NCBI GenBank assembly: GCA_021613335.1
Contig: JAJTWR010000413.1
Span: forward strand, 247,501-311,500
Direction: 5' to 3'
Length of the DNA: 64,000 nt
Source: Whitmania pigra
Lineage: Eukaryota; Annelida; Clitellata; Hirudinida; Haemopidae
Below, piece after piece: positions 1 to 23,037 of the stretch (within the stretch, counting starts at the first letter, position 1; each line of letters starts with the position of its first letter). A program made the translations under genes and the position numbers. The notes beneath the pieces are model-generated. The model made no database searches, had not been told where the DNA came from, and saw nothing but the letters and a program-made list of their open reading frames with translations.

Positions 1-35
1 TCACGATTGACTGTTAGGAGGGTCGTAATTTATTC

Positions 36-54
36 TTATTATTATCGTTATTTA

Positions 55-123
<69 letters not shown>

Positions 124-143
124 TATTATTATTATTATTATTA

Positions 144-236
<93 letters not shown>

Positions 237-257
237 TTGATTATTATTATTATTATT
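36..257. repeat. (ATT)n microsatellite
   Basis: Nearly pure ATT repeat with three single-unit phase slips. It reads as poly-Leu/Tyr/Ile and is not coding. Confidence 0.97.
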
Positions 258-328
258 TTGAATATAGTTGATGCTATTATAATCGAACAGAAGCAAACGA
301 TAAATGTGAATTACTTTTCCATACAAAA

Positions 329-585
329 ATATGATAATGATGTTGATAAGGAAGAGGAGAATGATGATGATAATGAGGATGGTGATGGTGATGATAATAA
401 TGAAGATGATGATTATGATGACGCAAGTTCTGATGACAACGGTCCTAAGAATTCAAATTATGAATCTTTAAAAAATTATTTTCTCATGAATGCGTTGAAT
501 AAGCAATGGAAAAGTTGACGACACAAATATGGCGACGACGACGACGAAGATGATGATGATTGTGATGATGATGATGACGATGATG
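329..585. repeat. Degenerate GAT/GAC/GAA repeat
   Basis: Impure trinucleotide tract that translates as an Asp/Glu-rich stretch. No initiating ATG or splice context supports coding. Confidence 0.8.
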
Positions 586-1429
586 ACATTGTATCAGTCA
601 TTTAAAAAAACGTAAACATGGAAGTCATTATGAACATTTAAGTGGCGCAGTAAAGAAATATTTAAATATTTTTAAAGGAATCAAATTACCATCGTGAATG
701 ACATCATTTCTAAGAATCTTATTGGTTTAAATAAAAAATAACATAAACAAAGTTTAAAATAATAATAGTAATATTGAAACAACACTAATATCATAATTAA
801 AATCAAAAAAGATATTGTTTTCAACTGACTGAGAAATTCTATTTTTAATATAATATTTATATTTAATATACTATTTTTTAATATTATTATTTTTAATTTA
901 ATGTAATATATTTATATTTAATATAAAGGAAATAATCCTTAGATTGGAATTTTTGAGTGAGCCAGGATAATCATCACGGAATAAATTGTTACCCAACCTG
1001 TATTGAAGAACTCACCTGTCTTCATAGTGGAATCAATGCAGGTAGCATTGTCATCCCCTTAAAGTGTCCTTATTGTTGTAATTTAAAAATATTATTAATT
1101 TAACAGTCATAAAAATATTATTATTATTATTATTCGATAATTGAATATTTATAAAATTTACATGAGCGATATTTCAGACGATTTTACCGACGTGGAATGA
1201 AGTAAAAGCTCTGTCTGTACTTTTTTAAGGAGGTCTGTGCATTGCGTGCATGCAATGGAGCCGAGTTGATCGTTTGTGCGTGGTTAAAATGTCCGTGTTA
1301 TGTAATTAACTAATTATTAATTAACGGATTGTTACCACAACGAGGAACCAATTGTTTTAGAAAAGTTAAGTAATCAATTATTTCTGTGATGACAACGAAT
1401 GGATATTTTAACATGTTCGTTAATTAAAA

Positions 1430-1460
<31 letters not shown>

Positions 1461-2155
1461 ATATCAAATTAAAGATTGAATAAGTTGTATTAAATTTCAG
1501 TGTTTTGTAATCATTGTTTCATAGTGAAAATTATTTTCTTATAATAACAAAATTTTAAAAAATGTATTTATGTATAATTTATTATAAATGATATAATATA
1601 ATTAAGATTAAACATTTTAAAATATATTTTAACTCTATAAAAATATGATAGAGGTAACAATAACAATGTCAAAATATAAAATGTCAAAATAATAATTAAT
1701 AATAATAATAATAACAATAAAGCTTAATAATAACGTATAATAATATCTATGATAAATATACTTCCACTGTTGAAATATAAATGGTTATCTTATAAAACAT
1801 CAGGAAAAAGTCAAACATCTCAAGAACGAAAATAAAAAGCATTTTCCAAGATAGAATTTCCAGAGGCAAGTGGAAAATCCAGGAAGATAAAAATAAACTC
1901 CTGGTGGTGCGTGGCGTGGAAATACTTTGTGGAGACGATAATCGCAATGGGAGTCTCATTCGGCCATCTTTGTTGTTGTTGTTGTTGTTTTATTTTTTTT
2001 TTTTTATTTGGAAAAAATCAGCACGGGCCAACGGCCCCTCGCCGAAACCGAAAAGAAAACAAAAACCAGTGCGCCAACCCCTCAATCTAAATTGTAAATT
2101 CTATTAACAAAAATACCGTCCAAGTTTCTCTTAAACTCCTCCACATCCCTGTTGC

Positions 2156-2193
<38 letters not shown>

Positions 2194-2495
2194 TGGGTTT
2201 CTGATGATGATAGTGATGTTAAATATTAATAATTAACTAAAAATGTTAGTTTAATTAACATTAATAACGATAATAGCAATAGCCAGAACAAAAACAACAA
2301 TACTAATAATAATACTAATAACAATTATAATAATAATAATAACAATAATAATAAATTATAAATAACTGAGATGGCAATGATATTGCTAACAGGAATTCGT
2401 GGAAAAACAATTAAATTATGCAAACATTCGAAACACGAATTCCAACATAAACTAATTTAACGCCAATAATTGGTCCGACGATTATGATGGTCGTC

Positions 2496-2850
<355 letters not shown>

Positions 2851-3035
2851 GGTCGTCATCTTTTTGGTCACTCGAGTTCTTCCGGTTGAGGTTTCCACAT
2901 GACTCGGATGACTTGTTCTGGACACGCTTCGTTGATTTAGATGAGTTCGTGAGAACACAACATGGACGACCTTCTCAAATCGCTAAAGGTGAGACTCAGA
3001 CTAATTAGCGGGATTGTTGCTTAGTAACTATAACA

Positions 3036-3036
<1 letters not shown>

Positions 3037-3072
<36 letters not shown>

Positions 3073-3160
3073 TATTATTATTATTATTATATTATTATTA
3101 TTATTGTAATTATTATTATTATTATTATTTTAATTATTATTATTATATTATTATTATTAA
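3037..3160. repeat. (ATT)n microsatellite, interrupted
   Basis: ATT array broken by several TTA/TTG slips; ordinary intergenic repeat. Confidence 0.95.
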
Positions 3161-4154
3161 TCATGTTGTTATTGCTATCCAGCATTATTTATGTGCTTAT
3201 TATGCATGACACTTGACTTTAGAATGCTCCTGTTGAGCTAAGCGGATGATGACGACTGTGATGATGATGATGATGATGATGATGACGATGTTGATGATGA
3301 TGATGTTGATGATGATGGTGTTGGGTGAAAATTCTTATCACTTAATTCCTTTATCGCTCCTTCAAACGTTCGATAAATTTGAATGTCTTCACCTCAAACA
3401 AAGGCAGTGTGATTCGAAATATTATATCATCATCATCATCGTAATCATCATCGTAATCATCATCGCCATCATCATCGTCGTCGTCGTCATCGTTATCGCC
3501 ATTATTAACCTCGATAACAAGAAGTTACTTGTGTATTTACACATCAGGAATGAGTTTAATGAAATTAAATAATTAATTAACTATTTGCCATGTTTGCTTT
3601 TATATTTACAAGTAACAAGTAAGCATCGTCATCATCATCATCGTAACAATCGTCTTCGTCGTCGTCATCACCACGATTATAATCACCAATCGACACCAAA
3701 GAGTTATTCTTAGATTTAGCAAGTTATCTTTTTGTGATTACATAATTCGAGTAAACATGTCTGACATCTTTTAAATAATCGATTCGTTTCAAAAGGCCTT
3801 CTCATCCATTGATAAGAATTTAAAATAATATTATTTTAATTTAATATTTTTCAATTATTTATTGTTTAATTGTTGATAAAACACATTTTTTTAAATAAAT
3901 TATTAATTAGTTAATTATTATTTAAATAATGTCTTATTTATTATTTATTTTTTATTTAAATAATAACTATTTCCATATTAATTACTTAATTAATTATTAC
4001 TTGCTCCTTCATTAACAACTGGAGCATCAATAATACCAGCGGTGATGATGATGATGTTGACATGTTATAAACTTTGTGCAAAGATAAGATTCATACATTC
4101 TGGATAAAGAAGTGTCAAAACATATAATAATAACAATAACATTATTTGTTTAGT

Positions 4155-4510
<356 letters not shown>

Positions 4511-5248
4511 TACATATTACTATAGTTAAATGATAGAATTATTTTTAAATATAATTAAATAATATTAAAAATATATTTGTAATAATAAATATGAAAGTGA
4601 CGATGAAGACAACGAAGATGATGATGAGGTTATTGAATAATTGTTCATTAATTGTTCAATAATTGTGCCACATCAGAAGGCTCCATTAGGCAATTAAAAT
4701 TCAATTTATTTAACTTCATTCACCTGTACTCAAACGACCAGGTGATTATGATGATGATTTTTAGCATAAAAAAATCCTAAATCACATCTTATGTTAATTG
4801 AAGAATTAAAATAATCATTATTTGTGACAATATAATTGCTATTATTAGATATTATTTTATATTACTAATAATATTGTATTTCAAGATATAATTGCCACGT
4901 CATTAATTGTGGGTCAAATTCATTTAGTCGTAGTTTGTTTGTTAATCGTCAGATGGCGCAAGATAAATTTCGATAAATTAGTTATTATTTATTTATTTAT
5001 TTGATTAGAGTCCGTTGCATAATCGATCAATTAGTTGCAGTTGTAGGCTAATATTGCTAGTATTGTTATTGTTGTTGTAGTGGTAATGTTATTGTTGTTC
5101 AAATGGTAATGTTGTGGTTGTTGTAGTGGTAATGGCATTGCTATTGTTGCTCAAATGGTAATGACATTGTCTGATCGACTTCCTCTAGAAATTACAACTT
5201 GATTTACAACGGAAATTATTCGCGAGGTCAAAAGTTTCCGCTTCGGGA

Positions 5249-5330
5249 GATGACGACGACGACGACGATGAATGTGATGATCATGATGATAGCGATTGTA
5301 ATGACGAAGAGATGATGATGATGATGATGA

Positions 5331-5398
<68 letters not shown>

Positions 5399-5400
5399 AA
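5249..5400. repeat. (GAC/GAT)n microsatellite
   Basis: GAC units at the left edge, then nearly pure GAT to 5399. Confidence 0.95.
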
Positions 5401-5515
5401 TTAGTATGGTGATGAACCTTGGTTGTTGTGAGTATATTGTTGGTAGTACAACAGCCTGCTCCATTCACTACCGGTTGGTGAGTACAAAGCAATGTTTGCT
5501 GAGATAATTGATCCC

Positions 5516-5935
<420 letters not shown>

Positions 5936-5997
<62 letters not shown>

Positions 5998-5998
5998 A

Positions 5999-6076
<78 letters not shown>

Positions 6077-6077
6077 T

Positions 6078-6117
<40 letters not shown>

Positions 6118-6120
6118 TGA
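5936..6120. repeat. (GATGAC)n hexanucleotide array
   Basis: About 31 copies of the hexamer GATGAC directly continue the GAT array. Only two variant units are visible (one with GAA near 5997, one with TAT near 6077). It looks like a single T-to-C variant unit pair homogenised by later expansion. Confidence 0.97.
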
Positions 6121-7304
6121 TGATTGATGATTTTAATGTTGGTAATGATGACGATCATGGTTATAATGATGATTTTGAAGTGGTTAATATAGATTGTGTT
6201 CTCACTCGCATTAGTTAATTAATTAATGTGATTTAATTCAACAGTCATCATGATCATCATCATCATCATCGCATCGTGAAATTGCTACTATTCGTCTGGC
6301 AACGTTCTTAGATGTCTAAAACAAACTTATTTGCAAGATTTGTGTTTTGCACGTTAATAATTATCTGTTAATTGAGAAATATAAATATTAACAATTTGAT
6401 AATTAATTATAATAATTCTATGATCCTATATTTTTTAATAAATAAAATTAACTATTATGTGTGGTTTTCGCACCCACAAATTCTTGCGACATGGCGCATT
6501 ATTATTATTATTATTACTATTATTATTATCATTATTATTATTTTGTATATATATTTGTTATTCTCAACCTTCTGAATAATTACTATTTTTATATTTCAAA
6601 CAGTTACGTGATTTCTTAAAATATTCTTCTGAATCAGTTGAAATTAAATCAAAATGATTGAAAAAGATGTCTAATTAATTTATTAATTATTAATTAAAAG
6701 TTAAAACAGTTAACTATTACTAAATTACTAATTAACAGTTAATGTAATTGATTACAATTAATAAAATTTTAATTATTAACAATTAATTTAAAAAAAAATA
6801 ATGTTAAAATTATTAACAAATATTATAATTAATCAATTATATTAATTATTAATGTTGCAATTATTATTAATTATGTGTTAATGAATATATTAATTAACTG
6901 TATTAACTTAATAATTAATTAAGTCGGACATTTGCAATGCGTTGAGTAATTTTATTGAAATCTTCCTATTGTAGTAATAAATAACAATTATTACCTACTC
7001 AGATAATTATTATAAAATTTAGTACATATTAACAAATTAATTGATGGTTGTCATTTAGTTATTCATTTAGGTGTGACATTATTAGCATCACATTTTTCAA
7101 AAAAGTTGAATTTCAATTTAAAAAATTTTTTCCGTTAAAACATGACTCACTGGAAATGTGTGGAAATCCCTGAAAATGGCTTCAATTGAGTCATCAATGA
7201 TCTTCTTGTTTAACCTCGCAAACATTTCTTCTCATTTCATCACACAAATTGTTGGTATTTCCAAGATTTATAAAGTGCCACTCTCAATTCATTCAGCTGT
7301 TCTT

Positions 7305-7468
7305 TTATCCATCCATGTTGTTTATGTATCCATCCATGTTGATTTTGTATCCATCCATCATGTTTTTGTATCCATCCATGTTGATTTTGTATCCATCCAT
7401 GTTGATTTTGTATCCATCCATGTTGTTTTTGTATCCATCCATGTTGATTTTGTATCCATCCATGTTGC
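7305..7468. repeat. 21-bp minisatellite, about 8 copies
   Basis: Tandem unit of 21 bp with core TATCCATCCATGTTG followed by ATTTTG or TTTTTG. Because 21 is divisible by three, the array stays open in two forward frames and one reverse frame. No splice or start context was found, so I treat it as non-coding. Confidence 0.9.
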
Positions 7469-7659
7469 GACGCTCGTTCAAAATTCCAAACAATTAAAAT
7501 TTCAATTTACTTCTTCTCAAATGACGTTATGAGGAGTTGTTGTTGTTGTAGTTAGAAGCTGATGATGATGATGATGATGATGTCTGCAGTCACGTTGAAG
7601 GTTTGTAGTTGTTGGTCATTTGTGGTCGTTTGTCGCCGAGTCGCTAATGAGGTTTTAAG

Positions 7660-7790
7660 GTTACATTAAGTTATATTAAGTTATATTAAGTTATGTTATG
7701 TTATATTAGATTATATTAAGTTGTATTAAGTTATGTTAGATTATATTAGATTACATTAAGTTGTATTAAGTTATGTTAGATTATATTAGG
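7660..7790. repeat. 10-bp repeat (TTATATTAAG family)
   Basis: Imperfect decamer repeat with TTA(T/C/G)ATTAAG and TTATATTAGA variants. Confidence 0.85.
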
Positions 7791-8426
7791 CAGTTTAAAA
7801 GCTCAGTTTGTGCAAGTACTTCAAACATCGATAACGATGTGCGGTTTTTGCATTTGCTAATCACAAACACCACCATAATCATCATCATGACTCTCCAGGA
7901 TTTTCAAATAGTCGAAAGATAAGAGGAAGATAATACTTAAAATGAGAGAACAATGGTAATGGTGATGATGACATTGATAATTTACTTAACTTTAAAAGTT
8001 TAACAATAATGAGCTTAATGAGATAATTAACTAATTACATAATAATGAATTTGATGATGATGACAAATAATTAGTTAGGAAATAATTTGTTAGGAAATAA
8101 TCGGACAAAAGATTCATGAAAGAGTAAACAAGACCCAAGGACGAATGCATGTTTTACACAAATTGAAAAAACCAGTTCAAATCCTCTCACTTCTTCTCAT
8201 ACTCTCTCTCAATCAATTGATCTTTGAAATGTCGCTTTAAAACGACGATTAATTACATTATTAATTTATTTACAATTTTTTTCTTTTTAATAAATAAATG
8301 TTTTAGTTATATTGAATAAATTATGATAATCAGTCTTGAATACGTAACAATTGCCTCATTGTCTACTCATGCACGATCATTCAGAAGGTGTTTATAATTT
8401 TGTGATATCAAATAATGAACTTGTTA

Positions 8427-8474
8427 ATTAATAATAATAATAATATTAATAATAATAATAATAATAATAATAAC

Positions 8475-8527
<53 letters not shown>

Positions 8528-8575
8528 TAATAATAATAATAATAATAATAATAACCATCATCATCATCATCATTA
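8427..8575. repeat. (AAT)n then (CAT)n microsatellite
   Basis: AAT array with occasional AAC units, grading into a short CAT tract. Confidence 0.95.
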
Positions 8576-9913
8576 TCCTAATAACCAGAATTAATAATGA
8601 ACTTGTTAATTATTAAATATTAATTAATTAATTTATTTATTAATTATTATTTATTCTTTATTTATTTCATTAATTATTATTAATTATTCACAAATCGAAG
8701 ATGGCTGAGCAACGAACATCTCTTCAATTGAATTGCGCAGGAATATTATTCTAGGCATAATTTATTTTCCTGTTGCATTCTACCTCCAAATTCTTAAGCA
8801 TCATTATCATCATTACAATCATCACAACCACCACCACCGCCACCCTCATCATCATCACAACCATCATCACCATCATCATCATCATCATCCTTAGGTATCA
8901 CATTTCTTTCTGCCAGTTTGATTTAAGATGTACCGTAGGTTTTAAAAAGCCACTAATTGCTTTATTAATTAGCTCCCTGTTGAATATTGATTAGCCTGTC
9001 TTTGAATATTAATGAGCTTAGTCGACTTTCTTGTAATTGACCGTAGATCGTCAGTGACGGGACAAGCTGTGATTGGTCAAAAGATATTTTAATACAAACA
9101 GAAAGTAAATTATTTAACATAAAAAATAATAAATTACAAAAATTTAATTTTTTTTATTATTAAAATTTTTATGCAATTGTTAACTTTTAATCGGTTCAGT
9201 AACTCCTTACTCTTATCATAATAAATCGCTATTATCACCATCGCCATCATCATCGTCGTCATTTAACAAGAAATATTCGTAATGTTCAGTGATCTGAATT
9301 TGATTGACTGATTGATTGTTAGCCGGGTTTTTGATTGGTTTTTGGATGCTCAGATTTCATTCGATTAATGCTGATACAAATTGATTCTTAATGAGTCCGT
9401 GTCACCGTTCAAATCTAGGTCAGGTCAATTGGCGTTCTCACGTGATCTGCTCCAATTTTAGAGAGACACCAATGTTCTTACTTCCAACAGCCATTTCAAT
9501 TGTAAACAGATTATTACTATCATTAAATTATTTTGCATAATTATTATATATTAAATAACAACTTATTGGAAATATTAATTAGCATAATTATTACGTCCGA
9601 TCGTATTTAAAAAAAAATGATAATTAATAACTTTCACAATATGGTGATATCACCGTTTGAGAAAATTACAGAGCGAGTGTGTTATTCTACCTGTACAGGT
9701 GAGAACGAAAAATGTCGTTGCTATGGGAGACCATTGGAGTAGAGTCACGCGATCTAAGAAAGACCTTCCTTTCATGGCGCGCCTTTATGCCAGACGACTT
9801 TATCACCCAATCTTTAAATAGGTGGATGGTTGGCGCTTGTGAATGTGGAGGGGTCTACGGATGAACGGGTGAATAGCTGGCTGAATGATCGACTGAAGGG
9901 CCGATGGACGAAT

Positions 9914-10016
9914 GGATGTGAAAGGATGGATGTGGAAGGATGGAAGTGAAAGGATGGATGTGGAAGGATGGATGTGAAAGGATGGATGTGGAAGGATGGA
10001 TGTGGAAGGATGGATG
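9914..10016. repeat. 14-bp minisatellite, about 7 copies
   Basis: Unit GGATGTGGAAGGAT alternating with GGATGTGAAAGGAT. Confidence 0.9.
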
Positions 10017-11235
10017 AGCGTGTGGAGGAGTATTTGAGGGGCGAGTTGTCTGAAGATGTGATTGAAGATAAAATAAAACCGGAAGGTGGGCTTAATTGTG
10101 GTATTAATTCAACCAGACCATTGCTGAGAGATTATCATTCATCCATCCGTCCATCTACTCATTCAATCATTCACTTATTCATTCAATCAAATATTGGATC
10201 CTTCAATCATCCGTTTATTCATTCTCATTATATATTTATCCTCGTCTTATTTATAGTTTGACATGAATTGCGTCTTTATTGTTGTTGTAAGTATAAATGT
10301 CATTCTTATTTAGATAGCTTTTAGATAGATTTATTAATGATATTGTAAAAAATTAATATTGTATAAACTTTTTACTATAAAGATATACCAATACATATAT
10401 ACAGTAATGATTTGTGTAACTATTAAAGCTGTGTTAGAATGTGTTAGAGGTTCCGTAGACCATTGCGTGCGGATTAAAAAATATGCACATTAAACACCAT
10501 GGACAACTTTCACTCAACGAGACACTCAGACATCAGACGTGTCAAGGTCACCTTCTGTGATTGGTCAGAAGCCTTTGTGGCCAACTAATGACGCAATGAC
10601 TCGCTAGGTTTATCGACCATTCGCAACGTACCTGTCAACGTGCGCAGTTTCTAATTGACAAAGAGACACGAATCAGGGAGCCAATGACATACCTTCCCAT
10701 CCTTGACGTGGATGCAATGTCGACCAATGGTCGTCCCCCAAAGTATTTTTCGATTCATTTAGGGCTTTGAACGCCAATGTGAATGTCTTTGAAAGGTTGA
10801 GGTGGCCTGGTATTGATCGAGGAAATGTGGGTTTCTTTTATTTTCAAAAGACTGATCGATAAAGGACATGGTAATAATATATAATATAGATTTTTTATTA
10901 TATTTATATATAAATATTTATTATATAATATATATATATATATATAATATATAGAATAATAATAATATTAATAATAATAATAATAATCACAAACATTCCA
11001 GATACCGTCCGATTGCAAGGTCATTATCGTTTGAAAGTTTATTTACATTATTTTAATGTCTGACAAATTGTTTTATTGAAATGTTTATAATTCACAGCAA
11101 CTGTCGACCCTTCTTTAAACCAAGGATTTGCGAATCCAAACATTTTCAATCGACTGAGAATCGATTTTTCATTATTAAACAGCTACCATTGAAATGAACA
11201 AGGATTGTCCACTTACGAAGGCGTTATTAACGTAT

Positions 11236-11345
11236 TATGAAATGTTATTAATATTTGCTTAATTAATAAATTTATAATTATGAAATGTTATTAACATTTA
11301 CTTAATTAATAAATTTACAACTATGAAATGTCGTTAACATTAATA
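11236..11345. repeat. 43-bp tandem repeat, 2.5 copies
   Basis: Unit begins TGAAATGTTATTAA; copies start at 11238, 11281 and 11324. Confidence 0.85.
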
Positions 11346-11992
11346 AATTCATATTCATCGCGAAGAAAGTTGCAAAAATAAAATGATTAGGATTTAGACA
11401 ATTAAAATGAACAATATATACAATAATGTAATATTAATAACAAAAATAATATCCTCATTTTGAATTAGCTAATTTTTGATTTTAATTGTACGCGCAAAAA
11501 ACAAAAAGTTAAAAGTAATTAATTGGTTAAATAATAAAAAAAAAGATTACACGAAAACGAAAGTTACATCGCTATCATGAATTTTACCTTCGTATCTGAG
11601 ATTTCGGATTTAGGCTTTGAATAGTTGAATAATTGATTTAATATTAAATACGTTATTTGTCGATGGAAATATCAATATCTTAACATCAATAATTATCAAT
11701 TAATATCAATATCAATCAATTGAGATTTTCTCCAACTCAAAGGTTAAATATTATAGTTATGAAAAATTTGAACAAATTACAAATAAAAGAATAATTGAAA
11801 ATCTTTTGGAGAAAATGTATTTGTTAATATTACAATTGTCAATGAAAGCAGACAAACATGATGAAATGAATAAATGATTCAGAATAAAATTCAAATTAAA
11901 GCATGCGGGAAAGCATTGGAAGTTGAAAAGTTGCATTAAATTGGCGGGTTTTCCTTGTTGTTGGTCTTGTCATATTTTAGGTCTGCTTGAAA

Positions 11993-19344
<7,352 letters not shown>

Positions 19345-21108
19345 CGTTAATTTCTCCGAGTGACCCTTTAGCACTTCGTTCCACTTGTATTGTCGGCTGT
19401 CAGATATTAATAGATTATATTACAGAAATACTTTTATCCAATTCCAGTGATCAATAACCGTAAGTTGATGAGCGAGTAATTAATTTTGCTAAAAGGTTAA
19501 TAAAAACATCATCGCACTTATTCTCCGGTCTGATACTAACAGGTTGCGAAAGCTTCTAAAGCTATTAAAATAGTTTGTTGTATCCAGCTCACAAGATCTC
19601 ATACAATCGCATTGTTTACTGATCTAGGCCTGTTTTAGAAGCAGCGTTTTATTGTTGTGTCAATGCATGGTATTGTTAAGGTATTGTTAGGGTATTGTTA
19701 GTTTTGTTAGCGCTCTTTCTGGACTTCGAATCAAATGCGACGTAAATGTAATCTCTGTGTGGAATTTTATTTCATAAAGGTATTCAAAAAAGTAAAGTCA
19801 GAATTCAGAACGTTGTGAATTGAATTATTTGAAGACTAATCAAATTAAAAGTAGAAATGTTAAGAAATAGATTGATGTTGTAGACGTGTGAGCATCAGAA
19901 CGTTCGAATAATCAACTAGATTACAATGTAGGATGAATGAATAATATGATGCCCTTACTGTCGGTCAAATTCGAGGTCACGAAACTATTGACAATCGCAC
20001 CTTTGAACGAATAAGTTTAATGAAGAGTTATAATTGTAGAGACTCTCAAAGATCTTGATGTAAGTAGTGTGCGCAGCTAAAATAATGATATGTTCATTTA
20101 TTATCAATAACTGTAATACATTAGGATTCAGCTCATAAATCAGAAACCATACCTTTGTAATTAGTGCAAATATGAAAAATAAAAATTTCTCCACAAAAGA
20201 TGGTTCTCAAATTGTATGTTACAATCACATACAACGTTGTTCACGTACATTTGCTGAGTGCTATGGTCAAATCAAGATTCAATAAGATTAATATCTTACA
20301 GAAAGTCAACTGATTAGCCTCTGAAAACCACTGTAAACCACTTAAACTGAAAATTAATTAATTTTGTCAAAATCAAAATCGATACAACGTATGGCCCTTC
20401 ACTAGCATTAACAAATATTGCCTCAAGAATATTCTAAGAAATGTAGTTTTCAAAAGTTAAGCATCAACGGAATATTGTGCTATGATTGTTTGCTTGCATC
20501 TACTAAGCCCATGATTCAAATTCATCCAAGCGTAGCTTCATCGAAACAGTGCTAATGTTTGCAATATTCAACAACAACAACAACAATAACAATAACAATA
20601 ACAGTAATAAGTAACATGTAATGTTATTCTAAGCTATAATGTAATATATTTATTATAATAATAAGGTCAACAAAAATATCATTTCAAAAACTCCTAACGA
20701 GATCTCAACATCACTTAAACAGAAGGACTTACGAGAATATTTAAATTCAAAGTTTGATTAAGTTTTAATAAGCTAAGGGTTCAGCATTGAACGGGCACTT
20801 CACAATATTTACAAAGCTATTTAGAGCGTAATCAATATTAATTAAGTACTTCCTTAACTGCTTTATTTGTGATTATTTAAAGCAGTTTTAATGGCTCAAG
20901 ATAATATCCAAAGTAACTAGCAATTTTCGCAATTTGTCGGACGTGATTTAAAAGCAGAAAATCAGATTCAAAAAATTCATGCGATTGAAACCGTTTTGTT
21001 CAGTCTTTTAATCGTCCTTACATCAACAAAATTACAAAAATTCGCCTCCAGCATTTGAATCGGTGGGTTGCGTTTTCGTTGGCAATTGCACTCGACTTCC
21101 TGACTTTG
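19345..21108. other. Intergenic, 5' flank of the antistasin-like gene
   Basis: Upstream flank of the gene ending at 19344 and 3' flank of the IQCG gene at 21109. Short frames here lack ATG starts or splice context. A short ACA repeat is present at 20570-20600. Nothing else supported. Confidence 0.6.
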
Positions 21109-23037
21109 CTAAGACTTCTTCAAGATGCTCTTCCTTCGCATCATGTTACTTCCAGCGGCCTTCTTCCTCCTCGCCCTGATGACTTTATTGACTTTGTACG
21201 ATCTCCACATGCTCTGGATAATAGTGACTGCCCTGGTCAGCTTTTCTACTTCAAGTTGCTCCAATTGAAGCTTCCTTTCATTTGCTTTCCTTTCCTCCAT
21301 AACTCTATCATATTCCACTTTAAGAGCTCTAAATTTCTGCTCCGTAATTTCCAACATTCGTTTCTCTGTCTGATAGAGATCATTGATCTCCTCTATTTCT
21401 TTCTGAAAATGAGACCAATCAATCAATCAATTATCAGAGTAATGGTTTTAAGTAAGTCACATGTCCTAACTTCTCTTTCCAGCATTTCCTTGTCGAAGTT
21501 TTGAATTGCATCTTCCAACTCTGTTTCGACTTTATATTTTTTCTAATTTCAAATAATTTATTTTAATAGTGACATTTGACATATTGACATTATTTATTCC
21601 GAAGTATCTTAAGAAATAATTAAGAAAAGATAAAAGAACAAATTTGAAATTGTTCAAAGTTTATCAAAATAAAAAAAAAAGCAACAATTCGTGCACAAAT
21701 AAAAAATAAAATTGGAAAAAAGACCTTTCTAAGCTGAGCTTCTTCTGAAAAATGCATTTCAAGAGCAGAATCATACTTGGATTTGACCTGCTCAAGCTCT
21801 AGCTTCATCTTTCTAGTTTTGCTTTCTTGATTTTTTTGGCAGGTAAGTTCTTGCTTCTCAGTTTCTGACCTGATATTATCTAGACAGTCGTCCTGTTTTG
21901 CTCTCATTGTTTCTAAAGTCTCTCGGAGTTTGTATACTTTCTCATTCTCACTCCACAGCTTTGTTAATTAATGTAAATTTATGGTTTTATAAAACTTCAT
22001 AAATGATGTACATCATTTAAAGTGACATTAAACATTAATCAGTTGCAAAAGAACATTAGTCAAATAAACATTCTCAAGAGTTCAATGGCACTCAAATGGC
22101 TCGTTAATTGCATATCATTATTACTGTTAGTATAGCTACATTAATACAAGCACAAAATAACTGTAGCTATAAAATAAGATTAAGAACATTAAAAAAATGT
22201 AACCCATCACCAATCTTTAAAATTTATTCCCATTTAGAACAGGTACAAGAATCTAACCATATCTTCCATTTCTTTTTCAATCAGACATAGATCATTTTTC
22301 AGCTGTGTAATCATCAGTTCATTGTTTTCCTTTTGCTCTAGAAAAGAATTAAATTCTAATATTTTTTCTCTCTTCTCTTCTGTTGTTATAGACACCTTCT
22401 TTGTCAGCACAAGTTTTAAACAATTGATTTGATTAATAAATTTGTCCATTTCCTTGGATCTTTGCAAATCCTTATCATTTGTTATAGTTTTACAGGCTAA
22501 TGGATTTTTATGCAAATATTTTAAAATGATTCTGCATGAAGACTTCAGCTTTTGAGCCACTAGGTCTCTATTTTTTCCGACCATTTCATTTTGCTGTTGA
22601 AGTCTCTTATTTTGAGATGATGCTTTTGGATTGAATAGACTTGCCCGATCATCTACAACTAAAGCATGAGAGGTTATTTTTGTATCAAGATCATTTAGAA
22701 ATTCTTCATTCATCGTTTGTAAAGTGTCGGTTTCTTCACCACATCTATTGTTTAACATTTTTAGGTCTTTTAAAGCTTCCAGAATTATTTTGTGCCTCTC
22801 CAAATGTTCCATCAATTCACATCCCAATATGTTTTTAAACTTTTCTTTTTGATTAAATACGTATGGCAAAATAGCAATAATTTCCAACTTTTTGATGGCT
22901 TCCTTCAGCACAGATGAAAAATGTTGCCATTCCAAAGGGGGCAACTTAACTTTTAAATCAACTAAACTGTTCGTTCGTACGAGCTCCATACGATCCAAAG
23001 CTTGTTCCTTGAAAGGCCTACCAATAGTTTTCGCCAT
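21109..23037 (-). CDS. IQCG: Dynein regulatory complex protein 9 (IQ domain-containing protein G)
   Basis: Four exons on minus: 22258-23037, 21725-21958, 21471-21542, 21109-21402, all phase 0, giving 459 aa (the human protein is about 443). The start is the ATG at 23037, reading MAKTIGRPF; in-frame upstream codons begin only with non-ATG triplets. Residues beyond about 200 are charged coiled coil, and one IQ motif lies at about 421-441 (IIQSMWRSYKVNKVIRARRK), followed by a basic C-terminus. DRC9 belongs to the nexin-dynein regulatory complex that links axonemal doublets and binds calmodulin (family knowledge). The assignment rests on length, coiled coil and the single C-terminal IQ motif, so another coiled-coil IQ protein is possible. 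Confidence 0.8.

Noticed and set aside
7305..7468. Possible CRISPR-like array
   Set aside because: Direct tandem copies with no unique spacers, in a eukaryotic genome.
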